Position numbers and translations under genes: made by a program
Assembly (NCBI RefSeq): GCF_009720625.1
Contig: NZ_CP046266.1
Span: forward strand, 2,799,501-2,863,500
Source: Metabacillus sediminilitoris
GTDB lineage: Bacteria; Bacillota; Bacilli; Bacillales; Bacillaceae
DNA: 64,000 bases
Reading direction: 5' to 3'
Shown here: piece by piece, positions 16,671-23,891 of the stretch
How positions within the stretch are numbered: position 1 is the stretch's first letter
How the letters are laid out: each line of letters begins with the position of its first letter
Notes under the pieces: model-generated
Database searches by the model: none
Told to the model about the DNA's origin: nothing
The model's input: the letters and a program-made list of their open reading frames with translations, nothing else

Positions 16671-16870
16671 GGTGCAGCACTACTCAAAAAGCAAAGCGCT
16701 TTTTAGTAAAATTTGACTAATTCTAAAATAACCTCTAAAATAAACAAGGCTTTGTTAAAGAAAGCATCGTCTTGTTTATTAATAATAGTACTCACCTTTG
16801 TAATATTTATTTAGAAGAAAATATTCTTTCAAATTTTTTGATGCATGTATTTAAAATTGGAAAACATTAA
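16671..16870. other. Non-coding stretch with hairpins
   Basis: No gene is seen. A small hairpin AAAAAGC/GCTTTTT lies at 16686-16704. A larger perfect 10-bp inverted repeat AATAAACAAG/CTTGTTTATT lies at 16739-16780, with an inner GCTTT/AAAGC stem, and has no T-run after it. The sequence looks like decayed DNA between the EgtD remnant and the DUF421 gene. Confidence 0.4.
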
Positions 16871-16899
16871 GTATGATTTCAAATTTACGTGACAAAATA
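16871..16899 (+). promoter_or_regulatory. Possible sigma-G-like promoter of the DUF421 gene
   Basis: GTATG (16871-16875), a 17-nt spacer and CAAAATA (16893-16899) match the sigma-G pattern except for one base in the -10. It lies 46 bases upstream of the DUF421 start. The AT-rich context makes this tentative. Confidence 0.4.
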
Positions 16900-16945
16900 A
16901 TATGTGTATTTTTTAGGATAAGTAAATAAAAATGAGGTTGAAAAA

Positions 16946-17611
16946 ATGTTTACTTTTGTCGGAAAATTAATTCTACTATTTGGACTTGTGGTTCTAGCAA
17001 TGCGCTGTATGGGAAAGACGGTGTTGGCTCAGTTGACTCCGCCTGATCTTGCTGCCATTGTTTTTCTCATTACATTATCTGTCAGTCCTCTCAAAGTAAA
17101 CGGAATTGGACAGGCTATTGTAGGGATAATCACAATTGTCGTTATCTATTGGTTATTTTCTAAATTAAGTCTTTTTCGCTGGCTTAACAGGTTGTTCATC
17201 GGCCATCCAAGCATTTTAATCAAACATGGGAAAATCTCTAAAAAAGAGTTACTAAAAACTCGCTTTTCTCTCGTAGAGCTATTATCAGCTATTCGGGCTG
17301 CAGGATATCCAAACATAAAGGATCTCGATTATGTGATCCTTGAACCAAATGGAGATCTTAGTATTTTGCCTAACCAAGCTGTTGTAAATTTGACTCCAAG
17401 ACACTTAAACATTGAAACGGACTATCAAGGACTACCCCTTGCTATGATTGTTGAAGGGAACCTCCAACATAAAAATTTACGATTAATCCAAAAGGATGAA
17501 AATTGGCTTCAGGAAGAGTTAGCGAAAAAAGGATTTCATCAATACAATAACATTTTTTATGCTGCCGTTAGCGATAAAGATCATTCTATTATCATTGATA
17601 CCGGTAATTAA
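16946..17611 (+). CDS. DUF421 (YetF-like) membrane protein
   Basis: A 221-residue protein with an N-terminal membrane part of about three segments (roughly 5-20, 30-48, 55-75). The soluble DUF421 domain contains IGHPSILIKHGK, YVILEPNGDLSILPN and LAMIVEGNL. It lacks the DUF1657-like tail of the protein at 4271, so it resembles YetF/YrbG-type proteins rather than 2Duf. B. subtilis relatives are spore or forespore membrane proteins of unknown molecular role. GAGGTTG precedes the ATG at a normal distance. A sigma-G-like promoter is possible (16871). Confidence 0.85.
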   Translation: MFTFVGKLILLFGLVVLAMRCMGKTVLAQLTPPDLAAIVFLITLSVSPLKVNGIGQAIVGIITIVVIYWLFSKLSLFRWLNRLFIGHPSILIKHGKISKKELLKTRFSLVELLSAIRAAGYPNIKDLDYVILEPNGDLSILPNQAVVNLTPRHLNIETDYQGLPLAMIVEGNLQHKNLRLIQKDENWLQEELAKKGFHQYNNIFYAAVSDKDHSIIIDTGN

Positions 17612-17644
17612 AACAATTGATATACATAATAGATGGTGCATAGT

Positions 17645-17679
17645 ATTGAAAACAACATAGTATCTAATTTGTTTTCAAT
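17645..17679 (+). terminator. Inverted repeat downstream of the DUF421 gene
   Basis: A perfect 11-bp stem ATTGAAAACAA/TTGTTTTCAAT with a 13-base loop lies 34 bases after the stop codon at 17611. There is no clear T-run, so it could be a weak terminator or an operator. Confidence 0.4.
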
Positions 17680-17874
17680 TTATACCCTATTTGGTTAACA
17701 CATATAAATGATGTTATTTATTGTAATAAAATAAGTACGAGAATTTAGGAAAATAATCGACAAAATTTTTAACACATCACATAAGACATAGATATTAAAA
17801 TTTACCAACACTATTTACTCTAGATTTATACAGAATATGATTGTCTCCAAAAAAACTTCAGGGGGTAATCTCGA

Positions 17875-18174
17875 ATGAACAATTTGATCAATCTTTTTTC
17901 ATTAATGGGAGGAAGAAGAAATTTACGCTTGTTTAACATTTTTAGAAATAGAAGAACGAATAACGGCAGCATGATTTTATGGTCATTACTTGGTTTAACA
18001 GCAATTGGAGTGATTGGAAGCCGAAATACAGTATGGGGACAAAAAATTCAAGAGGGCTATAACAATCTTCGAAATACTCCAAGAATGCCATTACAAAACT
18101 CAGTGAATTTTGCTACTGAATTTGCAGAAGAAGTAACACCTAATATTTTTAATAAAAACAATAATAATCAATAG
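17875..18174 (+). CDS. Small membrane-anchored hypothetical protein
   Basis: A 99-residue basic protein whose family I do not recognise. Residues about 1-30 are rich in Arg and Asn (GGRRNLRLFNIFRNRR). One hydrophobic segment, about 33-48 (MILWSLLGLTAIGVIG), could span the membrane, and the Arg-rich side suggests N-in topology. The C-terminus ends in an Asn-rich tail. The strong site AGGGGG lies close upstream and a good terminator (18189) closes the unit, so it is a real single-gene unit. Its place between DUF421 and small putative spore genes suggests a spore role, which is an inference. Confidence 0.7.
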   Translation: MNNLINLFSLMGGRRNLRLFNIFRNRRTNNGSMILWSLLGLTAIGVIGSRNTVWGQKIQEGYNNLRNTPRMPLQNSVNFATEFAEEVTPNIFNKNNNNQ

Positions 18175-18188
18175 AGTTTTTCAGATAT

Positions 18189-18219
18189 GGGGCTATCTCA
18201 AGGAGGATAGTCCCTTTTT
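18189..18219 (+). terminator. Intrinsic terminator
   Basis: GGGGCTATC / GATAGTCCC (one G-U pair) with a short loop, followed by TTTTT, lies 15 bases after the stop of the 99-residue gene. Confidence 0.8.
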
Positions 18220-18341
18220 AAAGTAAAAGAAAAATAAGACATGTTCGACCTTGGATATGTAGGCAAATGTCTATTCCCTAGGACAATCGTGGAACATAGT
18301 ATATTACTGAATATTAACAGTAACAAGAAAGGGGAAAAAAG

Positions 18342-18650
18342 ATGAGTCATTTATATCCTTATCACATGTCTTATTATCAACCACAGCATGTTAGCCAGTT
18401 TCCACAATACCCTCAGTCTGAGATGTGGGCAAAGCAACAAATTAAAAAACCTCTATACCCTTATTTGAAACCACAAGTATTAAGTTCCATTAACCCTTTT
18501 GTGAAATATGGCTTAAAAGAGGCCGCAGCTACTTCATATGAGCATGCATTACAAGAAGTTGCAGCGATGACCTATTTACTTGGTAAAGGCATGGATCCCC
18601 ATACCGCCTATTTAACAGTTGAATCTTGGGAAATGAATGAAATGTTTTGA
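18342..18650 (+). CDS. Tyr/Gln/Pro-rich small hypothetical protein, possible spore coat component
   Basis: A 102-residue protein. The first 45 residues are rich in Tyr, Pro, Gln and His (MSHLYPYHMSYYQPQHV), a composition typical of Bacillus spore coat proteins. The C-terminal half, about 50-100, is a predicted helical domain (LKEAAATSYEHALQEVAAM). AAAGGGG precedes the ATG. CATAGTATA at 18295-18303 fits the mother-cell sigma-K -10 (CATAnnnTA), but no convincing -35 was found. A terminator follows. No family is recognised; the coat assignment is inference from composition. Confidence 0.65.
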   Translation: MSHLYPYHMSYYQPQHVSQFPQYPQSEMWAKQQIKKPLYPYLKPQVLSSINPFVKYGLKEAAATSYEHALQEVAAMTYLLGKGMDPHTAYLTVESWEMNEMF

Positions 18651-18690
18651 AAATTATACAGTTATTCATTAAAACATAACTCTACCAAAT

Positions 18691-18728
18691 AGCGTGTGGA
18701 TTCTCATTAGAATTCTCACGCTTTTTTT
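18691..18728 (+). terminator. Intrinsic terminator
   Basis: AGCGTGTGGATTCT / AGAATTCTCACGCT with loop CATT and a run of seven T residues, 40 bases after the stop of the Tyr/Pro-rich gene. Confidence 0.85.
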
Positions 18729-18917
18729 GATGTGAATGTTGTTACAACAACAAAAGATCATTATCTATATTTCGTTCTTATAAAGCATATCATGACACAA
18801 TGAATAAGTTATAAATTCGAAGAGATATATGGAGAAGAGAGAAATGTCATGTAAACAGTTTTTATTGATTGAATAGGGATTGTAAACACTATATTTTTAA
18901 AAGTATCGCACCAATAA

Positions 18918-18946
18918 GAATAACATAATGATTATTTCTAATACTA
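18918..18946 (+). promoter_or_regulatory. Possible sigma-G-like promoter of the 55-residue gene
   Basis: GAATA (18918-18922), a 17-nt spacer and AATACTA (18940-18946, one mismatch to CATnnTA) lie 32 bases before the start at 18979. This is tentative because of AT-rich context. Confidence 0.35.
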
Positions 18947-18978
18947 AGGTCGAAAAACGATTTAAGGAGGGATATCGA

Positions 18979-19146
18979 ATGACTGAAGAAAATCGCTCTG
19001 CCATTGACCGAGGGCGTAATACCGCTAAACGTGGAGTAGAAACAACTGGTGATGCAGCAAAAAATGCTATTGATGCTGTTGAAGATGCTGGAAAAGCAGT
19101 AGTTGATCGAATTTCCAACGCTATTAAAGATGTTACTGCAAGATGA
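18979..19146 (+). CDS. Small hydrophilic helical protein (LEA-like composition)
   Basis: A 55-residue protein starting at ATG 18979, seven bases after AAGGAGGG; the open frame extends upstream to 18928 but nothing supports those starts. The sequence is a run of Ala/Asp/Lys-rich amphipathic helix with 11-residue-like periodicity (TTGDAAKNAIDAVEDAGKAV), which recalls desiccation-protective LEA-type proteins. I recognise no named family. Very strong ribosome site, own terminator and neighbouring spore genes suggest an abundant small spore or stress protein. Confidence 0.65.
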   Translation: MTEENRSAIDRGRNTAKRGVETTGDAAKNAIDAVEDAGKAVVDRISNAIKDVTAR

Positions 19147-19176
19147 TTGATTTGAGTAAATGTTGTAATAGTTGAT

Positions 19177-19219
19177 CGAGGCTGTTTCAAAAGGGTTAAA
19201 CCATTTTGAAACAGCCTCG
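19177..19219. terminator. Bidirectional terminator between convergent genes
   Basis: A perfect 16-bp stem CGAGGCTGTTTCAAAA / TTTTGAAACAGCCTCG with an 11-base loop sits between the plus-strand 55-residue gene and the minus-strand DUF421 gene. T-runs within both arms let it serve both directions. Its left arm is shared with 16371. Confidence 0.75.
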
Positions 19220-19247
19220 TATTTCGTTCTAAGCAATAAGTTAATTT

Positions 19248-19952
19248 CTATTGGTACAAAAAGATTTTTATGTTTTCATTTTTATCAATAGTCGCCAATA
19301 AGACATCGTTTATATTTACTCTATATGTATTGTTTATTTTATTTAATAGCCATTGTTCGTCTTTTCCAAGTTGCTCTAATTCATTGTAATCAATCTTCCG
19401 TTCTTTAATAATCGTTCTAGGTAATTCAAAAGGTTTTTTTGTTAATGTTACATCAGCTGATGTGATTGGCTGATGTTGAGATTTTAAAAATATTGATATG
19501 GTTCCTCCTGGTTCCCATAATGCGAGAGATACCTTTTTGATATCATCCGTTTTTTCTTTACGTAATTCAGTTAAAAGAAAATCTATTGATATTCTTGCTT
19601 TATTTAAATTTTTATAAAAAATTTGTCCATTTTCAATAAGAGTGAGGGGAGAAGGTTCACAGATTTTTCTAATAGCATTACACCTTAAGCTAATATATAC
19701 AAATGCAACATATAAAATGACTAAAACACTCATCGTTATCATAGAACCTTTTAAACCTAATTCTTCATCTGATAAAGGATGGGCAATTATATTTCCTATT
19801 AATAACGCCATAACATAATCAAGAAATCTTAACTGTGAAATAGATCGCTGTCCCATGATTTTGGCTATTAATGCCAGAAAGAAAAAACCTACAATTGCTC
19901 TTAAGGCCCATTGTATAGTGGTAAGTGATTCTTGACTGGAAAAGAAATCCAT
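19248..19952 (-). CDS. DUF421 (YetF-like) membrane protein
   Basis: A 234-residue protein, third DUF421 member in the window. The N-terminal part has three hydrophobic segments (about 15-33, 43-58, 68-88) with KIMGQRSISQLRFLDYVMALLIGN arranged as the family's conserved first loop, compare KILGKKQLTELSFFEYVTG at 4271. The soluble domain carries ALWEPGGTISIFL in place of the more usual LEPTGDLSV. There is no DUF1657-like tail. AAGGAC lies ten bases before the ATG. It is convergent with the 55-residue gene. Function is unknown beyond a likely membrane-associated spore role. Confidence 0.83.
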   Translation of the reverse strand: MDFFSSQESLTTIQWALRAIVGFFFLALIAKIMGQRSISQLRFLDYVMALLIGNIIAHPLSDEELGLKGSMITMSVLVILYVAFVYISLRCNAIRKICEPSPLTLIENGQIFYKNLNKARISIDFLLTELRKEKTDDIKKVSLALWEPGGTISIFLKSQHQPITSADVTLTKKPFELPRTIIKERKIDYNELEQLGKDEQWLLNKINNTYRVNINDVLLATIDKNENIKIFLYQ

Positions 19953-20235
19953 GAAATTTCACGTCCTTATTTAGTAAAACATTCCACGTTGACATTATAA
20001 AAATTTTTATAAAGTTTACTTTTTTATTATTTTTCTTTCCTGAATATGTATTCTAAGATTTACTTAGCTTTACAAATTTAATTTTTGGTATGCATATAAC
20101 ATTAGGAATGTAGTAAAACATCCTTTGTGTTTTAGTTAGTAACAAAAATTGCAAGTTCATTTTAATACTAAGAACTCTTTTAAGGTGCATATTAAAATTG
20201 TGTTTCACAAATTAAAAAATTTGGAGGTTAAAACA

Positions 20236-20612
20236 ATGAAAGCCAAATAGCAAATCTCAATATTGTCTGGTTTGCTTTCAGTAAGTTTTTTATCAGCATG
20301 TAATATGGGTATAACGAGGTGAATGAGCCAGAAAACGTAGATTTTCGTCCAGTACGTTTTGACCATGACGAGTACATAAATGATAATAATGACTTTCTGA
20401 ATAATGATCGAACTGACGATATAGACCTTAACCCAACAGATGTAAGAAATGAACGTGACAATGAACTTGACTTGAATAACAACTATGGTCCTGATTTAGA
20501 TTTAAACCCAAGAGATGTTCGTGAAAAAGGCGATCTTGATACACCATTTAATATGGATGAAGAAGAACCCGACCTAGACAAAGAACCATCTGAAGAACGA
20601 AGAGGTTATTAA
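20236..20612 (+). pseudogene. Broken acidic lipoprotein gene (stop codon plus frameshift)
   Basis: ATG 20236 lies behind the strong site GGAGG. The frame reads MKAK, a TAG stop, then QISILSGLLSVSFLSACNMG, a clear lipoprotein signal peptide with lipobox LSAC. It then runs into a stop, while a different frame continues with YNEVNEPENVDFRPV and stays open to 20612. The mature part is Asp/Asn-rich with an internal duplication: DIDLNPTDVRNERD and DLDLNPRDVREKGD. An intact version would be a secreted acidic lipoprotein of about 125 residues. An open frame from ATG 20319 could still give a 97-residue cytoplasmic product. One stop and one frameshift could also be assembly errors. Confidence 0.65.
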
Positions 20613-20750
20613 CAGGCGATAAAAAATGTGACGTAAATGATATTGACGCAATATAAATTTGAAAGAGGAAAATAATATTTTTAATCATAAAAAGAACGAA
20701 ATTGGTCAAGATATATAGGTAAATTCAGAAAGTAAAAAGGAGAGAATCAA

Positions 20751-20975
20751 ATGCCTCAACCACAAATTGATGTAAATTTATTAAATCAAGCAAAAGCAAA
20801 TGTAACTCTAACCCAAACATTATTAAGTCAAGCAATCGAAAAATCAGCCTCTGATCCGACTTTAGCACAGGAAGCTATTAAACAAGCTGCCACAGAAATC
20901 GCCCAAGCCCAAACTGCTGTAAGTCAGGTTCAAAGTCCAATACTAGCTCAAAAATCAGAAGGATCTGAATACTAA
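20751..20975 (+). CDS. Small Ala/Gln-rich hypothetical protein
   Basis: A 74-residue protein, helical and rich in Ala, Gln and Thr (QAIKQAATEIAQAQTAVSQV), without a signal or membrane segment. AAAGGAGAG precedes ATG 20751 at good spacing, so translation is likely. The composition resembles coiled-coil small proteins such as the DUF1657 group, but I see no clear homology. It is the last gene of the spore-type neighbourhood; a sigma-A promoter for the next unit begins 30 bases after its stop codon. Confidence 0.65.
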   Translation: MPQPQIDVNLLNQAKANVTLTQTLLSQAIEKSASDPTLAQEAIKQAATEIAQAQTAVSQVQSPILAQKSEGSEY

Positions 20976-21005
20976 AAAACTATTTCAGAAAAGATCAAAA
21001 ACAAG

Positions 21006-21035
21006 TTGACAGGTCGGAATAATCAGATATATAAT
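21006..21035 (+). promoter_or_regulatory. Sigma-A promoter of the TauE/SafE leader
   Basis: TTGACA (21006-21011), an 18-nt spacer and TATAAT (21030-21035) are exact consensus hexamers. Transcription would start near 21042 and first meet the hairpin at 21082-21135 before reaching the transporter gene. Confidence 0.75.
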
Positions 21036-21081
21036 TTGATCAAATAAAAAGTATATATTATGCCGATCGGACAACCAAAGG

Positions 21082-21135
21082 CCTAGTCTCACTTAAGAGA
21101 AGTTATTTTTTCTTAAATGAGATAGGTCTTTTTTT
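21082..21135 (+). terminator. Terminator-like hairpin in the 5' leader of the TauE/SafE gene
   Basis: CCTAGTCTCACTTAAGA / TCTTAAATGAGATAGG forms a long, slightly imperfect stem followed by a T-rich run (21128-21135). It lies downstream of a consensus sigma-A promoter and 40 bases before the transporter start. It may therefore attenuate that gene rather than only end the upstream one. Confidence 0.7.
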
Positions 21136-21175
21136 GTTTTTTTACGTAGTATATGAAAAAGAAGAGGTGAATTTT

Positions 21176-22066
21176 ATGAAAAAATTAATTATTTTTGCAA
21201 TTATTGGTTTAATAGCACAATTGATTGACGGTGCATTAGGTATGGCGTATGGTGTAACTTCTACTTCATTATTGTTGGCATTTGGAATTGCTCCTGCGGT
21301 AGCTTCAGCATCCGTACATTTAGCAGAGGTTGTTACAACTGCTGCATCTGGTGCAGCACATATTAAGTTTGGAAATGTTGATAAACAAACAGTTTATCGC
21401 TTAACTATTCCTGGTTCAATCGGAGCTTTTTTAGGTGCGACATTTCTTAGTAATATACCAGGGAATTTAGCTAAACCATATATTTCTACATTTCTACTAA
21501 TTTTAGGTGCTTATGTACTCATTCGATTCTTGTTTAAATTTCGTCCGCATGAAGAAAAGAAAGAGCTTGCTTTATCAACAAAACAATCGATTCCATTAGG
21601 CTTGATCGCTGGATTTGCCGATGCAACTGGAGGCGGGGGTTGGGGTCCAATTGCCACACCTGTCTTACTATCTCGAAAAGGCATGAGTCCGCGTAAAGTT
21701 GTTGGTACAGTTGATACAAGTGAATTTGCAATTGCTGTATCAGCTACACTGGGTTTTCTAATTTCCTTAGGATGGGAAGATGTGAATTGGTTATGGGTTG
21801 CAGCGTTAATGATTGGTGGAATCATTGCAGCACCAATAGCTGCCTGGTTAGTTCAAAAAGTTCATGCACAATTAATGGGTGTACTTGTAGGCGGATTTAT
21901 TATCTTAGTTAATGCTAGAACGATCTTACAAACATGGGTAGAAGACACAACTGCCTATCCATATATTTATTTGGGGATTTTTCTACTTTGGATTACAGCG
22001 ATTATCTATACAATTACAAAATTAAGTAATGGGAAAAATAAGAATCAACACGATATACAATCATAA
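21176..22066 (+). CDS. TauE/SafE-family sulfur-compound exporter
   Basis: A 296-residue membrane protein with about eight hydrophobic segments in two repeats. Family landmarks are IDGALGMAYGVTSTSLLLAFG in the first half and FADATGGGGWGPIATPVLL in the second, with GTVDTSEFAIAV nearby. TauE/SafE proteins move sulfite, sulfoacetate or related organosulfur anions across the cytoplasmic membrane. I start at ATG 21176, which follows AGAGGTG; the open frame from 21134 lacks a ribosome site. It sits beside mccA/mccB and an Rrf2 regulator, so a sulfur substrate is likely. Its leader holds a terminator-like hairpin. Confidence 0.85.
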   Translation: MKKLIIFAIIGLIAQLIDGALGMAYGVTSTSLLLAFGIAPAVASASVHLAEVVTTAASGAAHIKFGNVDKQTVYRLTIPGSIGAFLGATFLSNIPGNLAKPYISTFLLILGAYVLIRFLFKFRPHEEKKELALSTKQSIPLGLIAGFADATGGGGWGPIATPVLLSRKGMSPRKVVGTVDTSEFAIAVSATLGFLISLGWEDVNWLWVAALMIGGIIAAPIAAWLVQKVHAQLMGVLVGGFIILVNARTILQTWVEDTTAYPYIYLGIFLLWITAIIYTITKLSNGKNKNQHDIQS

Positions 22067-22359
22067 CAGCAGGTAATGAAATTAAATTCACCAAAGATTT
22101 TTTGTAAATGAAAGGTCTAAATATATTTATATAATTAGGCATTTCAAATGAAAATTCCCGGTTGTGATTTGCATATAGAAATTAAAAAATAGGGATGTTC
22201 ATAGCATTTTTTTGAAATAAAAAGGAAGTTTATAAATTTTTGAAAAATTTTTATTTTAGTAGTTGATTTAACAAGTTCAACATAATATGATATAGAAAAA
22301 CCAATATATCCTATCGAATTTCTTGGTATTATTAAAGAGTATTTTGTCTGGAAATGCTA
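22067..22359. other. Non-coding stretch between tauE-like and Rrf2 genes
   Basis: AT-rich sequence of about 290 bases with no open frame worth keeping and no clear terminator for the exporter gene. Regulatory sequence is concentrated at its right end (22360-22453). Confidence 0.4.
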
Positions 22360-22387
22360 AGTGAATGTCGACTAAAATAATCGACTT
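22360..22387 (+). promoter_or_regulatory. Duplicated Rrf2-operator-like motif, copy 1
   Basis: The 14-mer AGTGAATGTCGACT (22360-22373), a 7-base spacer and TCGACTT form a motif repeated 66 bp downstream at 22426. It contains the palindrome AGTCGACT-like core. Position upstream of the Rrf2 gene suggests autoregulation. Confidence 0.5.
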
Positions 22388-22425
22388 AACTACGAACTAG
22401 TTGATACACAATATTTAAAAATATG

Positions 22426-22453
22426 AGTGAATGTCGACTGAATTACTCAACTT
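22426..22453 (+). promoter_or_regulatory. Duplicated Rrf2-operator-like motif, copy 2
   Basis: The exact 14-mer AGTGAATGTCGACT (22426-22439), then a 7-base spacer and TCAACTT, matching copy 1 in layout. It ends 20 bases before the start codon of the Rrf2 gene, so a bound regulator could block initiation. Confidence 0.5.
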
Positions 22454-22473
22454 TATGAATTCAGGAGGGTAAT

Positions 22474-22920
22474 ATGAAAGTCTCAAGTAAAGGGGAATAT
22501 GCCTTACGTGCATTATTAGTATTAGGGCAACATCAAGGGAATGTCATGACAATTCAAGAAATTTCAGAGAAAACTCTTGTTTCGATTAACTACTTAGAAC
22601 AAATATTACTTCAACTAAAAAAATTTGATTATGTTAAAAGTAAACGTGGTGCAAAAGGTGGTTATTTACTTCAAAAAAACTCAAATGAAATTAATATTGG
22701 TGAAGTCATTCGAAACCTGGAAGGTCCATTATCACCAATGAGCTGCGCATCAATTACTCGTTATGAACCATGTCCGTTAGAGGCTGGCTGTCAATTGAAA
22801 CCTCTGTGGTCATTAGTAAGAGATACTATTGCATATGTACTTGAACGGACAACTCTTGAAGATTTACTCTTAAATCGAATCAATCTGTTGGAAGGGGAGA
22901 AAATAATTGTCAACAAATAA
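22474..22920 (+). CDS. Rrf2-family transcriptional regulator with three cysteines
   Basis: A 148-residue winged-helix regulator starting MKVSSKGEYALRALLVL, the Rrf2 N-terminal signature, followed by the recognition region LVSINYLEQILLQLKK and RGAKGGYLL. Cysteines at 91, 100 and 106 (CASITRYEPCPLEAGC) lie where IscR and NsrR bind an Fe-S cluster, although the spacing C-x8-C-x5-C is not diagnostic. B. subtilis CymR, the Rrf2 regulator of cysteine metabolism, lacks these cysteines, so this is a different subgroup. AGGAGGG precedes the ATG. The neighbouring sulfur genes and the duplicated motif upstream suggest it controls sulfur metabolism and itself. Confidence 0.85.
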   Translation: MKVSSKGEYALRALLVLGQHQGNVMTIQEISEKTLVSINYLEQILLQLKKFDYVKSKRGAKGGYLLQKNSNEINIGEVIRNLEGPLSPMSCASITRYEPCPLEAGCQLKPLWSLVRDTIAYVLERTTLEDLLLNRINLLEGEKIIVNK

Positions 22921-23095
22921 TAAGATTGATCAGGCTGTTATTGATAAAATTATTAGCTTTTTGGAAAATATTGAATATGGAACAGTACAAATTACTGTCC
23001 ACGATTCACAAGTAACACAAATTGAAAAAGGTGAGAAATACCGATTTGCTCTTAAAAAAAGCAATGAAAATCTTAAAAGTGTAAAAGGCAACTAG
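22907..23095 (+). CDS. YezD-like DUF2292 protein
   Basis: A 62-residue protein beginning at TTG 22907, overlapping the Rrf2 gene by 14 bases, with GGAAGGGGAG upstream. The core, ENIEYGTVQITVHDSQVTQIEKGEKYRF, is the DUF2292/YezD pattern of small proteins often found near sulfur assimilation genes in Firmicutes. Overlap with the regulator gene implies a two-gene operon ending at the terminator at 23124. The molecular role is unknown. It may bind a small ligand or a regulator, which is inference. Confidence 0.75.
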   Translation: MSTNNKIDQAVIDKIISFLENIEYGTVQITVHDSQVTQIEKGEKYRFALKKSNENLKSVKGN

Positions 23096-23123
23096 GTTAA
23101 AAGTTTGATAATTTGCAATTCTA

Positions 23124-23153
23124 AAGCTTCTGTATATGAACAGGAGCTTTTTT
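23124..23153 (+). terminator. Intrinsic terminator after the Rrf2-YezD unit
   Basis: Ten-base stem AAGCTTCTGT / ACAGGAGCTT (one wobble) with loop ATATGA and six T residues, 28 bases after the yezD-like stop. Confidence 0.85.
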
Positions 23154-23252
23154 ATATCATCACATCATCTATTAATATTCGAAGCACAATTTCAACCTTA
23201 ATTCATAGTATACATATAAGAATAATCAATTTTAGATGGTAAGGTGATTAAA

Positions 23253-23891
23253 GTGGGGAGAGAATTTATTGATGTTTTCGATGAATGGTCATCAACTTAT
23301 GATAATACAGTAGTTGGCACTGATCCAGAATATCGTGAAGTTTTTAAAGATTATCACAAAATATTAGAAAAAGTAACGGATTTATCAGTTGGCCATGTAT
23401 TAGAATTTGGCACTGGAACTGGAAACTTGACTAAGATGCTTTTAGAAGCCGGACATTCGGTAACTGCTATTGAACCTTCATCAAGGATGAGAGCAAAAGC
23501 TGTTGAGAAATTAGGAGATTTAGTCGACATCCAAGATGGTGACTTTCTCAATTTCCCTTTACCTAATGTTATGCATTCAATTGTTAGCACATATGCATTT
23601 CATCACTTGACAGATAAAGAAAAAATGAAAGCCATAGCTTTATACGGCAATATTCTAGACGCTGGGGGTAAACTTATTTTTGCAGATACAATGTATCAGT
23701 CAAAAGCTCATCAAAAACAAGCAATTAAGGATGCAATAGATGCCAAATTTTTAAACTTAGCTAAAGATTTGCAAACAGAGTATTATACGACGATACCTTT
23801 TTTACGTAGTGTCCTTAAAGAAAATGATTTTGAAGTTTCCTTTGAGCGTTGTAACGACTTTGTTTGGATAATGGAAGCTGTAAAACAATAA
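23253..23891 (+). CDS. yrrT: SAM-dependent methyltransferase YrrT
   Basis: A 212-residue class I methyltransferase. Motif I is VLEFGTGTGNLTKMLLEAG, motif II is around AIEPSSRMRAKA, and the later AFHHLTDKEKM and GGKLIFADTMY match YrrT-type proteins. I start at GTG 23253 (MGREFIDVFDEW), six bases after AAGGTG; GTG 23244 overlaps that site. In B. subtilis yrrT heads the yrrT-mtnN-mccA-mccB operon, which recycles S-adenosylmethionine products into cysteine. Here mtnN is missing between yrrT and mccA. The methyl acceptor is unknown. Confidence 0.85.
   Translation: MGREFIDVFDEWSSTYDNTVVGTDPEYREVFKDYHKILEKVTDLSVGHVLEFGTGTGNLTKMLLEAGHSVTAIEPSSRMRAKAVEKLGDLVDIQDGDFLNFPLPNVMHSIVSTYAFHHLTDKEKMKAIALYGNILDAGGKLIFADTMYQSKAHQKQAIKDAIDAKFLNLAKDLQTEYYTTIPFLRSVLKENDFEVSFERCNDFVWIMEAVKQ

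Noticed and set aside
20319..20612. Intact 97-residue gene starting at ATG 20319
   Set aside because: The strong ribosome site and the signal peptide lie further upstream in another frame, so the broken-lipoprotein reading is better.
21042..21175. SAM (S-box) or T-box riboswitch before the TauE/SafE gene
   Set aside because: The leader is too short for a T-box and no conserved S-box core or T-box sequence is visible; only a hairpin with T-run is supported.
22474..22920. CymR, the B. subtilis regulator of cysteine metabolism
   Set aside because: The three cysteines at 91, 100 and 106 are not a CymR feature, so only the Rrf2 family is claimed.
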